This document shows positions 1 to 10,720 of a DNA stretch of 64,000 bases, piece after piece. Within the stretch, counting starts at the first letter, position 1. Each line of letters opens with the position of its first letter. The stretch is from Dactylorhiza incarnata. Its lineage: Eukaryota > Streptophyta > Magnoliopsida > Asparagales > Orchidaceae. Below the pieces are notes generated by a model that saw nothing but the letters and a program-made list of their open reading frames with translations, did not search any database and was not told the DNA's origin. The stretch spans positions 558,001 through 622,000 of the forward strand of contig JAWHQI010000329.1 in NCBI GenBank assembly GCA_033032865.1, in the 5' to 3' direction. Position numbers and translations under genes: made by a program.

Positions 1-931
1 AAAGAGGTAAAATGGGCTTTTCTCTTGAGGATAGAGGGAGGTGAACCCCCACGATTTTGAAATTCGACGGATTGTCTTACAATAAATTTTACTGCTCGTG
101 GTTATGCAAAATGGGACTCTCTTTATTCTCGCCCCATTAATTTTCAAAAGATCTATAAAACAATGGAATGAATAATTTGATCACTTAATACAATAAATAT
201 TGGAATTCAATTCTAAAAATTAAGTACATGCAAAAAAACAAAAAGCTAAATAGGCTTAGCCTGGTAACAAGTGCTAGGCTTAGCCCTCAAATTAGAATTG
301 AAGGTCCATTTTTATTGGAATTGGACCCCAATTCCTATTCTGAAGCCCAACTTCTGTCCAACAGAGTAGAAAGTTTATGCAGCCAACGAATGTATGTGAA
401 GTTTTAGAAATTTTATGTGGTCAACAAAACTATGTGAAGTTTTAGAAATTTTATGTGGTCAACGAAAGCAAGTAAAGAAGGATTCGAGAAATTAAAGACA
501 TAAGCAGTAAAGAAAACCAGAGATGCACCATCAACCCTCCTGAAGAATTTTCGGGGCGGAGGATCTAAACTGGAGCCCGAGATCAAAAGCATCGATGGTT
601 CTTGTTACTCCCTATGGTTTTGGTGGTTCTTGTTACTCCCTATGGTTTTGGGGTACAGGCAGTTGAGTGATTGAAGGAAAAAGGAGAGGGAGAAAGCAAA
701 CAAGAGACAAAGGGAATTCCAAGAGGAACTCTTGGACCAGCCCTAGGATAAATTCAGATTACTCCAAGCATAAGTCCAACATACAGCAAACACACTTATA
801 TGACTTGTTACAATGTCAATGGTGTAAATGACAGTCCACCAAAATAAGAAGAGCAAGATAACCAAATCATGCGAAATAAAAATGTAATATAAAAGAAATA
901 TCATCTCCCAGGTAGGTCCATCAGAAAGAAA
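1..931. other. Left flank, AT-rich, no intact gene; two short tandem repeats
   Basis: No gene can be supported here. Two small direct repeats are visible: a roughly 40-bp unit at about 385-470 (core TATGTGAAGTTTTAGAAATT, followed by TTATGTGGTCAAC), and a 27-bp unit at about 597-651 (GGTTCTTGTTACTCCC followed by TATGGTTTTGG). Positional logic makes this the far side of the chromovirus-like Gypsy element found again at 14830, because the Tat element between them has a matching target-site duplication. The minus-strand sequence just left of 932 reads SDGPTWEM, which would suit the end of a chromodomain, but that is a weak match. Confidence 0.4.
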
Positions 932-936
932 CCGCT

Positions 937-1577
937 TGTTGATGCCAAAAATGCACCTAACAAAATCCACACTACACCGGGGACGAAGAGGCTGAGAGCG
1001 GTCGTTTGCTTAGCGGTCGAGCGGGGGAAAGATTGCCGCGGACGGCTACACCAGATTTGCCTGCAAGGCCGCAACGACAAATACCACTTATTGCGGATGA
1101 TTTTATTAATTTCGAAAAAAATTACAGTAGAGTGCCCGCACTAGTTAGAGAGCTCGCGGCGAGTTGTCACTAGCTCAGGCCTGATTCGGATCAGAATGAA
1201 GATCCCATCAGGATACTGTTCACCCCTATTTATACTAGTGGGGAGCTGCCCGAACGGGCAGTTCAAGAAAAACATGGGTTGCCCAAGGTACAGGAGAGTC
1301 GGGCAGGGATGAAAGGTCACATGATGTGTGGATAAGAAAAAAGAGCAAGGCGCGCGGTCACTTGATGAGTGACCGCGCTGGCTGCAGGTGTTGGGGCAGC
1401 CACGGGAACGTCTGGGACTGGCAGAAGAGGAGCGGTTGTGCCCAAACTGAAGAGTGAGTCAGCGGGCAACTCTTTAATGCTGGACTTGGGGGACGCTGAG
1501 CATTCTGTCAGCGCGGACTGACTTCACTTTGATCAAGATTCTTCTGATTCTCGCGGCCGCGGGATCCGGGGGCAACA
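937..1577 (-). repeat. 3' LTR of the Tat element
   Basis: The 641-bp repeat matches 14225-14824 along its length, starting from the shared GATGCCAAAAATGCACCTAA. It differs by substitutions and a few indels, including an extra stretch near 1300-1370. A TATA-like TATAAAT is read on the minus strand at 1228-1234. The left neighbour is the CCGCT duplication. Differences between the two LTRs show the insertion is not recent. Confidence 0.92.
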
Positions 1578-1600
1578 TGATCCCCGCATTTTTTTAAGTT
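1578..1600 (-). other. Polypurine tract of the Tat element
   Basis: Immediately inside the 3' LTR, the minus strand reads AAAAAAATGCGGGGATCA. This A/G-rich tract is the form expected of the plus-strand primer for reverse transcription. Its position next to the LTR edge at 1577 supports that boundary and the minus-strand orientation. Confidence 0.75.
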
Positions 1601-1755
1601 TGCATGAACTTCGAAAAAGTAAACCTTGACCACGGAGGCTGCGGGTGCTCTTTAATGCCTGGGAGATCTATAAATACTGCTTGAGGTTAAGGGTTTGAGA
1701 AATTATTTCAACGGATCGATACTCACCGATCGCGGTTGCTGTCCTGAGAAGAGCC

Positions 1756-3098
1756 ATGGCGGACAAGGTGAATATGGATATTCTACAAGAGAGCTCGCGG
1801 CTCCCCTCGACAAAAGGCGGAGGCGGAGGGCTAGCGCGGTCATAAGAAAAGGAAGACCGTGGCTTCTAAGAAACCAAAGGCTGATCAAGGGGTCAGCAAT
1901 GTCGTTCCTGAGAACGCGGAACTCCTTCTTTGGACTCCATTATTAAGATCGTTGATACTTCTGAGTTTCGGCATATGGATCTTGGCGCGGTAGTATTGTG
2001 ATCAATGTCGGTAAGACTGTGGACGCGATTGAAGCGGCTTTTGGAAACCCGTCCACTGAAGACCCTGTGGGGGGAAAGATCTGAGGAGGTCGCGGTCAAG
2101 GGTGCTCCTGGAGGTATTGCGGATGCTCAAGTTTTGGACAATCTGACAATTCTCTCTCTACATGCGCGAGTTGATGCGACCGTATCAGACATCTCAAAAG
2201 GCATGTAGAAGGTAGCCGACAATGCGCGAATGAGGTTATCTGAAAAGGAGAAGTGGGTTAGCGATAAGAAAAAGAACAAACGTAAGAGGAAGAGGAAGGA
2301 GAAGATCTTGGAGGTTGTTGAGGAGGTGGCGCCCACGGATACAGATGCTGGGGCGGGCACAGATGTTGGCGTGAACGCAGGCGCGGACATACAAACTTCT
2401 CAGCATGAAGAGGGCGAACATGTGCGTTATGATGGGGAGACTGATCCTGGAGTTCCGGTCCTAACGGCCGGAGTCGGACAGTCTATCATTGTTGGAGCCT
2501 TCGTCTCAACTGAGGGGGAGCGAAGGGCTGGGAGAACGGGTCTCTCGCGAACGAGGGGTTGACTGGTCAATCTCAGTTCAGCAAATTTAAGGAGATTAAG
2601 CGGGAGAAGCTCGCGTTGGTGAGAGCGGCGAGCAAGAAACCTGGTACTAAGGATGGCGCGGACAAGACAGTAGCAGGGAAGGATGTCATGAGTATGGCTG
2701 TGGCGGACAAGACGTCAACAGATAGGGCTGCAATGGAGAGAACGGCCACGGACGAGGCTGTCATGGAGAAAGCGGCTTTAGACAGGGTTGATCCGGACAA
2801 AGCTGCAACGAAGAAAGCGACTTTGGACAGGGCTGCCGCGAACAAGGCTGCAACGACGAAAGCGGATGCGAACAAGGCTGCCATGGAGAAAGTTGCGACG
2901 GAGAAAGCGGCCACGATCCAGGCTGAGAAAGATAGAGTCGCGGCGGCGAAGATTCATCGGAAGGGCAAAGGTAAGGATGCAGCGGGTCTAACTCTCAGTG
3001 CTGAGTTACTACGGCTAGAGGCTATGTTTAAATTCGTGCCTCCTTTACAGCGGACACAAATCGTCATTATCCCCATGGACGACGAGCCCCTCTGTTAA
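1756..3098 (+). pseudogene. Antisense extra ORF of the Tat element, N-terminal part
   Basis: A + strand reading begins at ATG 1756 (MADKVNMDILQESSRLP), opposite to gag-pol, and continues in broken frames. A basic Lys-rich stretch follows near 1846-1900 (KKRKTVASKK, resembling a nuclear localisation signal). From 2559 to 3098 one open stretch encodes an Ala/Lys/Asp-rich segment made of imperfect roughly 11-residue units such as DKAATKKATLDRA and NKAATTKADA, which looks helical or coiled-coil. Extra antisense ORFs at this place are known from Tat elements, but their function is not established. Frameshifts separate the parts, so this copy is unlikely to be expressed intact. The minus-strand ORFs across this stretch are shadows. 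Confidence 0.6.
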
Positions 3099-3354
3099 TC
3101 ATGAGGAGGTGAAGCGAAAGCGTTTTCGGGGAGAGGTGGTGAGGAAGCGAACGCTAGCACTTATGGATACCAAGCGGAGAAAACGTCCTCTTTTCCCTGC
3201 AAGGAAAGCACTAACCGCGAACACCCGGGTTAGCGAGGAGTGATCGCGGGAAAACAACGATATACCTATGGAGATCACATAATGTATTTCTTCCTTACCT
3301 GTATTGATACTTACCGCTTTCAAAGAGTTCTTACTTCTTTGGTTGTATAGAGAT

Positions 3355-3907
3355 CACGTAGGATATGACGCTGGAGATGGAGCTCCGGATAGTGAAGGAG
3401 CGGACGGAGAAGGCTTTCGCTGAAGAATAGCGACTGTTCGCGAAGAAGACAGACAAAATGGAGAAGTCTTTTGCCGAGGAGCGACGACTATCCTCGGAGA
3501 AGGCGAACATAATGGAGAAGGCTTTCGCTGAGGAGCGGCGACTGTCCGCGGAGAAGGCGGGCAGAATGGAGAAGGCTTTCGTTGAGGATAAGACGGCTGT
3601 CTGCGGAGAAGATCCGCGGAATGGAGAAAGATAACAAGTATTTTGCTGACAAGATCTCGGTGATGTCCGCAGAGATTAGGCACTTGAAGCGGAATCCTGC
3701 AGTAGCAGCGGAGGTGGTCGCGACTAGTATTGAAAAAACTTCTAGCGAACCTGCACTGGCCGTGACCTCCCTAGAGGCTCGCGTGGAGAGTTATGTTGCC
3801 CGAGTGCATCGATATCTCTACCAGGCTACGCGCGGCCTTTCCTAGGTTCTGGCCGCAGTCACACAGGTGCAGGATGAGGCTGCCTATATCGGGAAGGTGT
3901 GCGGGCA
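3355..3907 (+). pseudogene. Antisense ORF, repeat-bearing coiled-coil segment
   Basis: The + strand encodes a Glu/Arg/Lys-rich helical segment containing four copies of an 18-residue unit (consensus MEKAFAEERRLSAEKAGR). It is followed by a sequence that includes MEKDNKYFADKISVMSAEIRHL and runs in another frame to about 3844. A stop (TAG) sits inside the first unit near 3428, and one frame change falls near 3585-3600, so the reading is broken. It continues the antisense ORF from 1756-3098. A coiled-coil role is inferred from composition only. Confidence 0.55.
3407..3622 (+). repeat. 54-bp tandem repeat, four units
   Basis: Copies of GAGAAG followed by GCTTTCGCTGA start at 3407, 3461, 3515 and 3569, exactly 54 bp apart. 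The period is a multiple of three and keeps the antisense reading frame (18 residues per unit). This suggests the array grew while the ORF was translated, before later stops arose. Confidence 0.85.
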
Positions 3908-4239
3908 ACCGTGAGAGGTGGTCGCTTGTATGCGTAAACAATCTGCTCAGTATGTAACTGTTTGCGGATATTGTATTCAGACACTTTGATTCTCTGCTTC
4001 TGGCTGCTTGAATAATGTTTTGCTTTTAATTTTGGATGCGATGTTCGATTTGAGCATGTCTGCACGGTTATGTTGTTGTTATTGTGAACGCTTTCTACGG
4101 TGCATGGTATTTTTGAAGGGAGGCTAAAGTAAGGTACCACGGACATTAGTAGGTCTGCACGGTCATGTTGTTTCTTGAAATTTCGTTCTCCCTGACGAGG
4201 TCAATAAATATAAGGGTTCCTTGAGCTCACGTATCATTT
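3908..4239 (+). other. Spacer within the antisense ORF region
   Basis: About 330 bp of AT-richer sequence with no supported coding content lies between two conserved parts of the antisense ORF. It could be an intron or promoter-proximal leader of the antisense transcript. No donor and acceptor pair could be fixed with confidence. Confidence 0.35.
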
Positions 4240-4990
4240 CCTTTGGATGCGACCAAAGCACATGTCTGAGCGAACACTCTAAATGGCTCTTGGCCGCCTT
4301 CGACATGCTGAGGCCTTTCACTCCGCGAAGCTTTCAAAACCTCAGTTGACGCAAGTGTAATTTCAGGCTTTCTTGGCGCGGTCACCTCTGGGCGATGGTT
4401 TTGAGGTGCGGCCTCCCCGACCAGATGAGAGGTTAAACACTCAGAGTGACCACGAGCTCGTGATTCCTCTTGTACATTTCAGTCATGGCTTCAGACTTCC
4501 GCCCTTCTGGGAGATCGCGGACATCATGAGGCACTACGGAATCATGCTCGCGCAAGTACCTTCGAACTCCATCGCGATCATTCTTTTGTCATCTATCTAT
4601 GGATGGACGGCATTCAATTTCACTTGGATATCTCTAGGAGTTTGTTTTCTTTGCGGTCTCAGAAAGAGAGGGCTTGCTGTGAGTACTTGCATTTCGCGGA
4701 CATGCTCTATTTCGGCACCACAAAGATGTAAACTATCAACATCCCGAACAAGGTTCACGACTGGGACGACTGATTTGTCTTCTTCAAAGGAAACTTTGGG
4801 AGGATGCCCATGAAGTCGGAGACTAAAGAGGCGCCTGCGTTCAAGACCCCACGCTTCAAGGGATTGAGGCGAAGATGGCCGAGTTTTTACTGCATGCGGG
4901 CTTGGACATGGGCTTCTACGTGTCGTAGGCATGCGAGGTCTTGAATGTGGTCGAGGTGCAGAGTAAGTGATCGCGAACAACACTACCTGT
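4240..4990 (+). pseudogene. Antisense ORF, Transposase_28-like ('putative gypsy type transposon') domain
   Basis: The 4373-4813 reading contains HELVIPLVHFSHGFRLPPF, then EIADIMRHYGIMLAQVPSNS and IAIILLSSIYGW. This is the pattern of the Pfam 'putative gypsy type transposon' domain (Transposase_28, PF04195) seen in Tat antisense ORFs: a hydrophobic strand, then GFRLPP, then a helix ending xPNSxA. Reading continues in other frames to about 4985, so frameshifts are present. A solo LTR inserted at 5097 separates it from its C-terminal half at 6200-7151. The family assignment is from memory of the motif and should be confirmed by a profile search. Confidence 0.55.
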
Positions 4991-5096
4991 GGTGTCCGCG
5001 TTAACTTGATCTTTGCTTTTGACTTCAACATTTTTTGTCAGTGATTTCGATGGTTCCCCGGAATCGACCGTGCGAACCTGCATCGCCGGTTCTCAC

Positions 5097-6175
5097 TGTT
5101 GGATCGATAGGCGCCCTTAGGGGGGGGGGGGGAGGTGAATACGGGAATAAAAATTCTTTTTATACATTTAAGAAATATACTAAATTATTTAGAAATAAAT
5201 GAGAGTGAAATAACAATTTAGCTTAAACTAATTTGCAATATAGGAATTAACGTCAAATGAAAGAAATCAAGTAAACAAAAATAGAGACATGATTGTATTA
5301 TATAAAAAGGTGTTTACATAAATTTGATTTCAATAGCGCTAGAAATCGGAGGCGTACAAATACAAATACTTTTTCCTTTTCTATACCGACTGGTATCCCC
5401 ACGAACTGGTTGACTTTAGCATATCCTTCCCGGATATGGCCTCAAGCCGCTCTAGCCAATCCTTCCCCGGATTTGGCCTTGAGCACCCCTAGATCTAATC
5501 ACCTAGATCTAGTCGTCAACTCACGCGGCGAATTCCCCCTAAGCCGCGCAAGGACCTAGTCGCCAACACAAGACGATTTACCTACAAAGATTCACAATAA
5601 AGAAATAATACAAATAAAAACTCCCTCTATGAGATTTTCTGGAGTTGATGATGAAGGACCGTTGTAGCATAAGCGAGGTTGAAGCGATCGTTCTTCGGAT
5701 ACAGCGTGATGGCTTTCTTCTCCAGAAATCTTCTTTAGCTTTGAGTGGGAGATGACTTTTCGGCAGAGTAACAGCTCTTGAAATTTGGCGCATAAGTTCT
5801 CTCTGGGATGGGGTGCCAAAACGAGAGAGAAAGCTTCAATTTATAGAGCCTCGAGATAGCGCCTGCGCTAGCTCCTAACGCCTGCGGTAGCGTTCATGTA
5901 GAGACGGTTATGACACCGCCGCGGCGTGGCGTTGTTCACGATCTGGAGATAGCGCCAGGCGGTAGCTACTAGCGCCTGCGGTAGCGCTAACGCCCGCGGT
6001 AGCTCCTAGCACTGGCGGTAGTGCTCTAGTTCAGAAATTTGGTTCCAAGCTGCTTTCTACCTGTGGAGTATTGCACCTATAGTTGCTGTACACTATAAAC
6101 ACACGACAAGCAAGATCAAATACAATATGAGATTTGTTATTCTCAAACAAATGGATGTGACACACATGTCCAACA
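5097..6175 (-). mobile_element. Solo LTR, Copia (SIRE/Maximus-like), inside the Tat antisense ORF
   Basis: The 1079-bp unit begins TGTTGG and ends CCAACA, with flanks CTCAC (5092-5096) and CTTAC (6176-6180), a 5-bp duplication with one mismatch. Read on the minus strand, its 3' end carries a CACCTCC and C-run signature close to the terminus. The same place in the LTRs at 17443 and 24478 carries TATTCACCCC. It contains a cluster of short GC-rich repeats at about 5850-6025 (units like AGCGCCTGCGGTAGCGCT). No internal domain is attached, so it looks like an LTR-LTR recombination product. Confidence 0.75.
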
Positions 6176-6199
6176 CTTACTGCTCGCTAGAAGAGAAAA

Positions 6200-7151
6200 A
6201 TGCGGGAGAGGAAGAAGGCTACGGCGAGAGAGGTAGAAGCAGGGGGTCTGGAGCTGGCGCGAGCTCTTCCTCGTAGTGCAGGAGGTCAGCGCGCCTTCCG
6301 ACTGAAGAAGCGTTTCCCTTTATTGGTTATGGGGAAAAAGCCAGGGACACTAAGGGCAACCCGTTCATCTCTTGGGACCGCGATGGGGGAAGTGTGGCGA
6401 TCTCCACCAACCTGCCCAGTTGGAGAGAGACCGACCGCCTCACCTCTCACGCCTTCCTCCTGAGCTCGGTGCTCTAAGGACAGAAGAATAAGCGTGAGCT
6501 GAGAGATGTTCCCCCCTATCAATTTCCCTTCATGTCCGCTCAGGCGGCCCTTCGGAGCGCGGCCATCTCTCACAGAACCGGCTTCGATCTCAACAATGTG
6601 TTCGACCATATGGAGGAGCAGCAGAAGAAGATCAAGATGTTGGAGAAGAAGCTTGAGATGAGCATGGTCTAAACTTGTCGCGGTCGCACTTCATTTGGTC
6701 GCGTAAATTAATCTTTGCTTGTTTTGCAGGATGCTTATAAGCCTCAGAATCCGGAATTCCAGAGGGAGATCATTAGATACAGCAGAGAGTCTAAGGAGGC
6801 CACCATCAAAATTATCAATGAGAGAGACGGGTTCAAGCCAGAGTTTGCTGACAAGGACTACGCCTTTTGGTATCCACGCTACGTGAACTTAATGGATCCC
6901 GATCCTTCTTCTAGCGAGGACGCGGAAGGGTCGGAATCTGAGACGGATGATGCGGAAGGTGAAGCGGCCACGCAGAAAGTGAAGATGATAATCCTTCTCG
7001 GAGAATTGACGAGGAGGAGGCAGTCAGTATAGAGACCGCGGTGTCTGAGGGCTCTTCTGGGACGAGCTCATCTAGCTCGTCTGAGGGGTCGCGTTCTCCT
7101 GAAAAGAAGAAACAGAAGAAGGACAAGGGAAAGAGCGTGATGCGCGAATGA
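6200..7151 (+). pseudogene. Antisense ORF, C-terminal part with an intron
   Basis: After the solo LTR, the antisense reading resumes, with a helical segment (HMEEQQKKIKMLEKKLEM) ending near 6670. A probable intron follows: donor near ATG/GTCTAA at about 6669, acceptor TTTTGCAG at 6722-6729. The next exon reads DAYKPQNPEFQREIIRYSRE and later YAFWYPRYVNLMDPDPSS, and ends in an acidic Asp/Glu/Ser tail. This mix of coiled-coil and acidic tail fits a protein-interaction factor. The true function is unknown. Confidence 0.55.
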
Positions 7152-8870
7152 ATGTCAGCGTGCCCTTAAAAAATTGTCATATGTAATTTTTATTTTTGAC
7201 GAAAAAGGATACATTTATCTTGACTCTCCTTTTGCGGTCTTTTCATTTGTATTTGGATTGATTAATGTCTCATGATTCCTTTGGGTGAGCATAAGTCTCA
7301 CGTCCGTCATGCCTGTCCGTCATGCCTATTCTGATAATATTTCCTGCTGTTGTTTGGAAGTTTATAGCGTGCATAATAATACTCCAAGGTATGACGGTCG
7401 CGATCTTACCGAAATATTCGTGCACACTAACATATAATGAGTTGAAATGATATGAAAATCGAATGAATTTTTTTTGGCAATGTTTATGCGATCTTCTAAA
7501 TATATCTGGAGCGGACTCTGTAATATAGCTTGCGTGAATTCACATATATAGGTTACGCGAACATATAAAAGAAACCGTATGAGACGAGATAGTTTTATTC
7601 AAGACCGGTTGAGATGAGCGTCCCTTCGCCCGCTCCCCATTAGATGTCATAATATGAAAATCAGTTGAGAATAAAAAGTGGTTGGCGCGGACAGAGATTT
7701 CCGAGACCGCATAAGGTGAAGAACCTGTGGAAGCATCTGAGGATGGGAATAGAGCGGGCGGTCATTGTCAGCATAGTACTGCTCGCGCACACTGCTTCCT
7801 GAGATCTTGAGAAAAAGATTTTAGTTGGGACGGGGCCAAAGGTTGGCAATTTCATTAAGTTTAAAAAAAAAGTTGGACAAAGTTATAGACTGGCAGTCCT
7901 ATTCAATTTTTAAAAGTAGGACAAGGCCATAGGCTGACCGTCCTATTCAATTTTTAAATGTAGGACAAGGCCATAAACTAGCAGTCTTATTCGAGTTTTA
8001 AAAGTAGGACAAGGTCATAGGCTGGCAGTCCTCTCAAAAGTTCCACCGGACAAGGACTGGCAGTCCTTACAGGTTCTATAGGACAAGGCCAAGGTCTGGC
8101 AGTCCTTTATGGGGGAACCGTAGGAGATCTCGAGGGCCAGACGCTAGGAGTAACATTTTGGGAAGGTGTCCAGTGACATTGCTTTCCCAGAAAAATTATC
8201 ATTGCTATAACGATATCTCCGTTGGTGCACTTCAGCGTTGAAGCATTCACCTAGACCTCCCTCGATGCAGAGGTGTGTCAAATGTCGGCGGAGATCCAAA
8301 ATCTTAGAGTCCGCCGCACGAGATTGGCCGAGCTTCCACAACACGGTGAGAAATCTCCCCGCTAACACGTGGTCTTGGTGGTATTACGCAGGTGATCTTC
8401 AATTCGTGGGGGGATCAAGTAAGACCCGGCGATTACCCTCCGTGGGTTCATTTATTTTACTCTTTTTTTATTGAAGCGACGCATGTATAAAAAGAGTAAA
8501 AAATAGGAGAATAAATGAATAAAGGATATTTTTATTATGCAAAGAATCTTTTAAGATCGTCACCGCTCCAAGCGCGTGGTGTGTCTTCCTATTCATGCGT
8601 CTGGAGATGATAAGCGCCATTTTTAAGACTGCTTTGATAATGAAGGGGCCGGCCCAATTCGGGTTCAGCTTTGCGACTGAGGTGGTCTTGGCTGCCGAGT
8701 CGACTTTTTCATGACTAAATCACCGACAGTGAGCTGTTTTACTCTGTTATTCTTGTCATTCTTCTCTTGACCTCCTCTTGACTGATTACGGCTTGATCCC
8801 TCAATTCTTCGATAAGGTCGAGGTCGCGTCTGATTTCATCATTGTTGGTATCCATCCAGTCTTCGTCACC
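7152..8870. other. Non-coding region of the Tat element between antisense ORF and integrase
   Basis: No coding sequence is supported. It holds the tandem array at 7861-8112 and AT-rich stretches. Both the sense gag-pol and the antisense ORF end toward this interval, so it would contain their two 3' ends (terminators not recognisable by eye). Confidence 0.5.
7861..8112. repeat. Imperfect tandem repeat of about 57 bp in the Tat 3' region
   Basis: Units share GTAGGACAAGGCCATAGGCT followed by GGCAGTCCTATTCAATTTTT. Four well-aligned copies start near 7871, 7915, 7970 and 8008, followed by two shorter, more diverged copies to 8106. Tandem arrays between pol and the 3' LTR are documented for Tat elements and can seed satellite DNA. 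Confidence 0.75.
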
Positions 8871-9460
8871 CTATTTTGATAGAATAACCCTTGGGCTCAT
8901 AACATCGAATTCCACGGGAATGAGTGCTTCGGACCCATGAGAGAGCTTGAAAGGAGTCTCTCCGGCGGCTGAAGACGGGGTAATTCTTAAGGTCCACAAT
9001 ACTGACAGTAATTGTTCCGCCCAATTGCCTTGAATGTTCTCAACATTCTTATTCAGTAGATTCAAAATCAATTTGTTGGCGGCCTCAACCTAGCCGTTAC
9101 TTCTTGGATGACAAACTGAGGCGAAAAGTAACTCTGTGTCAATCTGACTGCAGAAGTTTGTCAATTCTGGGTTATTGAAATGAGGATCGTTGTCAGTGAT
9201 AATGACCATCGGGATCCCACACCGACACACTATTTCTCCCCAGATAAAGTTCTTAACCATTTGCACGGTCCTTCCATTTGTTGAAATAATTGATCTGAGA
9301 TGAAACGACGCTAACCACCTGCCATCGAAAAAGGGCCTAAGAGATCCATTCCCCAAATCGCGAATGGCAGGGAGTTCATGACAGACTTTGACGCTTAGTC
9401 GGTTGTAGCTAAAGCAGGGCGAATTTTTGACATTGAACGCAATTTTTTGCAAAAGCTACC
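8871..9460 (-). pseudogene. Tat integrase (rve core and C-terminal part)
   Basis: The minus strand encodes the integrase core in two open stretches. 9452-9090 includes FFDGRWLASFHLRS and MVIITDNDPHFNN, the second Asp of the DDE triad lying in ITDND. 9071-8871 includes NWAEQLLSVLWTLRITP and SAAGETPFKLSHGSEALIP, typical of Gypsy integrase after the core. The two are separated by a single in-frame stop (TAG near 9087) just before VEAANK, which supplies the DDE glutamate. Upstream parts of the integrase are cut by the MITE at 9483-9946. The protein would be inactive as it stands. Confidence 0.88.
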
Positions 9461-9482
9461 GAGTCTTTTCTTATCCTGGGCC

Positions 9483-9946
9483 CTTAGTTGTTAAAGGCGC
9501 GCCTAAGGCTCCAGGCTCAACAGGCTCAGAGGCTTGCGCCTTCGTGCGCCTTTTTTGCGCCTTTGGAGTATAAAAGGCGCGCCTGAGAGCGATTTTTGTT
9601 GCAAACCTTTTTTCCCAAAAGAAAGAAATAAATAATATAAGAACTCAATATTTTTTGCATGATTTAGTGTTTGTGAAACATAATCGAGTGTTAATACTTA
9701 GATATTATGCAAATGACCACATTAATTCTATTTTTTTAAGAGTTATAAACGATAGTAATGAATGATTAATGAGTAAAATAGATGAAAAATCTGATCAAGA
9801 AGATGAACTGATGTTTGATGCTTATTTTTTAAAATGAATGTGGTTGCGCCTTGTCTTCGTCAGGCGCGCGCCTGCGCCTTGAGCCTTGCGCCTAGGCTCC
9901 AAGATCCCTTTGCGCCTTGGTGCGCCTTTCGCCTTTAATAACTAAG
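9483..9946. mobile_element. hAT-like MITE, 464 bp, perfect 8-bp TSD
   Basis: Flanking 8-mers CCTGGGCC at 9475-9482 and 9947-9954 are identical. The element begins CTTAGTTGTTAAAGGCG, and its complement-strand end reads CTTAGTTATTAAAGGCG: 17-bp terminal inverted repeats with one mismatch. The subterminal parts are rich in GGCGC/GCGCC; the middle is AT-rich with no ORF. An 8-bp TSD is diagnostic of the hAT superfamily. It disrupts the Tat integrase and therefore postdates the Tat insertion. Confidence 0.88.
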
Positions 9947-9954
9947 CCTGGGCC

Positions 9955-10720
9955 AGAAGTATCCTTGCCACAAGATGCACTTTTCTATGGTTCGGGCTCC
10001 TGAATGGCTAGATACTGAAGTTCTTGAAACACACGATCTCTTCCTTCTCTAACAAAAGTTATTGCCTTAGAGTCAAATCTTTGGTTTCGAAGGTTCCATT
10101 TAACTGAGAAGCCGTCACCAGGGAATCTGTCCTCACTTCCAAATCATCAACTCTCAATTCTCACGCGAGCCTGAGTCCAACGATGAGAGCTTCGTATTGT
10201 GCTTGATTATTGGAAATGGGAAAGTAAAACTTGACTGCTTGCTCCAATCGAACTCCATTCGGATTGATAAGCACCACCCCTGCCCCTGATGAGCTTTCAC
10301 CTGAAGCTCCGTCTACGAATATTGTCCAAGCCAAGGGCGTTTTTACCTCTCTTCCTACCGCTTATTCTGTTGCATCGGCCATAAAATTTGCTAGTACTTA
10401 AGCCTTGATAGCCATTCTGGGTACGTAAAGGATATCGAATTCGCTGAGTTCAATGACCCACTTTGCCAACCTGTTGGAATGCTCTGGCTTCTCTAGAACT
10501 CTCTTGAGAGGTGATTCAGTGACTACTTGAATAGCATAAGCCTGAAAATAGGGTCTAAGTCTCTGGCTGAGATAACCAAAGTCAGGGCTAGCTTCTCGAG
10601 AATGGGATATCTGATTTCTATACCTTACTAACATAATGGACTGGATGTTGCTTCCTTTTATCTTCCCTGACCAGGACCGAACTGATGGCGTCAGAACCAA
10701 CGCCAAGGTAAACTATGAGA
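9955..10720 (-). pseudogene. Tat RNase H plus second (archaeal-type) RNase H
   Basis: The minus strand encodes an ordinary RT-linked RNase H at 10706-10398 (FDILYVPRMAIKA at its end), then a second RNase H near 10350-10060. The second begins WTIFVDGASGESSSGAGVVL and continues SNNQAQYEALIVGLRLA. The FVDGAS and AQYEAL motifs are those of the extra archaeal-type RNase H that marks the Tat lineage. In-frame stops are present (after LANFMADATE, and near ELRVDD). Confidence 0.85.

Noticed and set aside
1893..2914. Minus-strand frames across the antisense ORF (for example the Ala/Ser-rich 113-codon frame)
   Set aside because: They mirror the Ala/Lys repeats of the + strand reading, which has the better-supported features.
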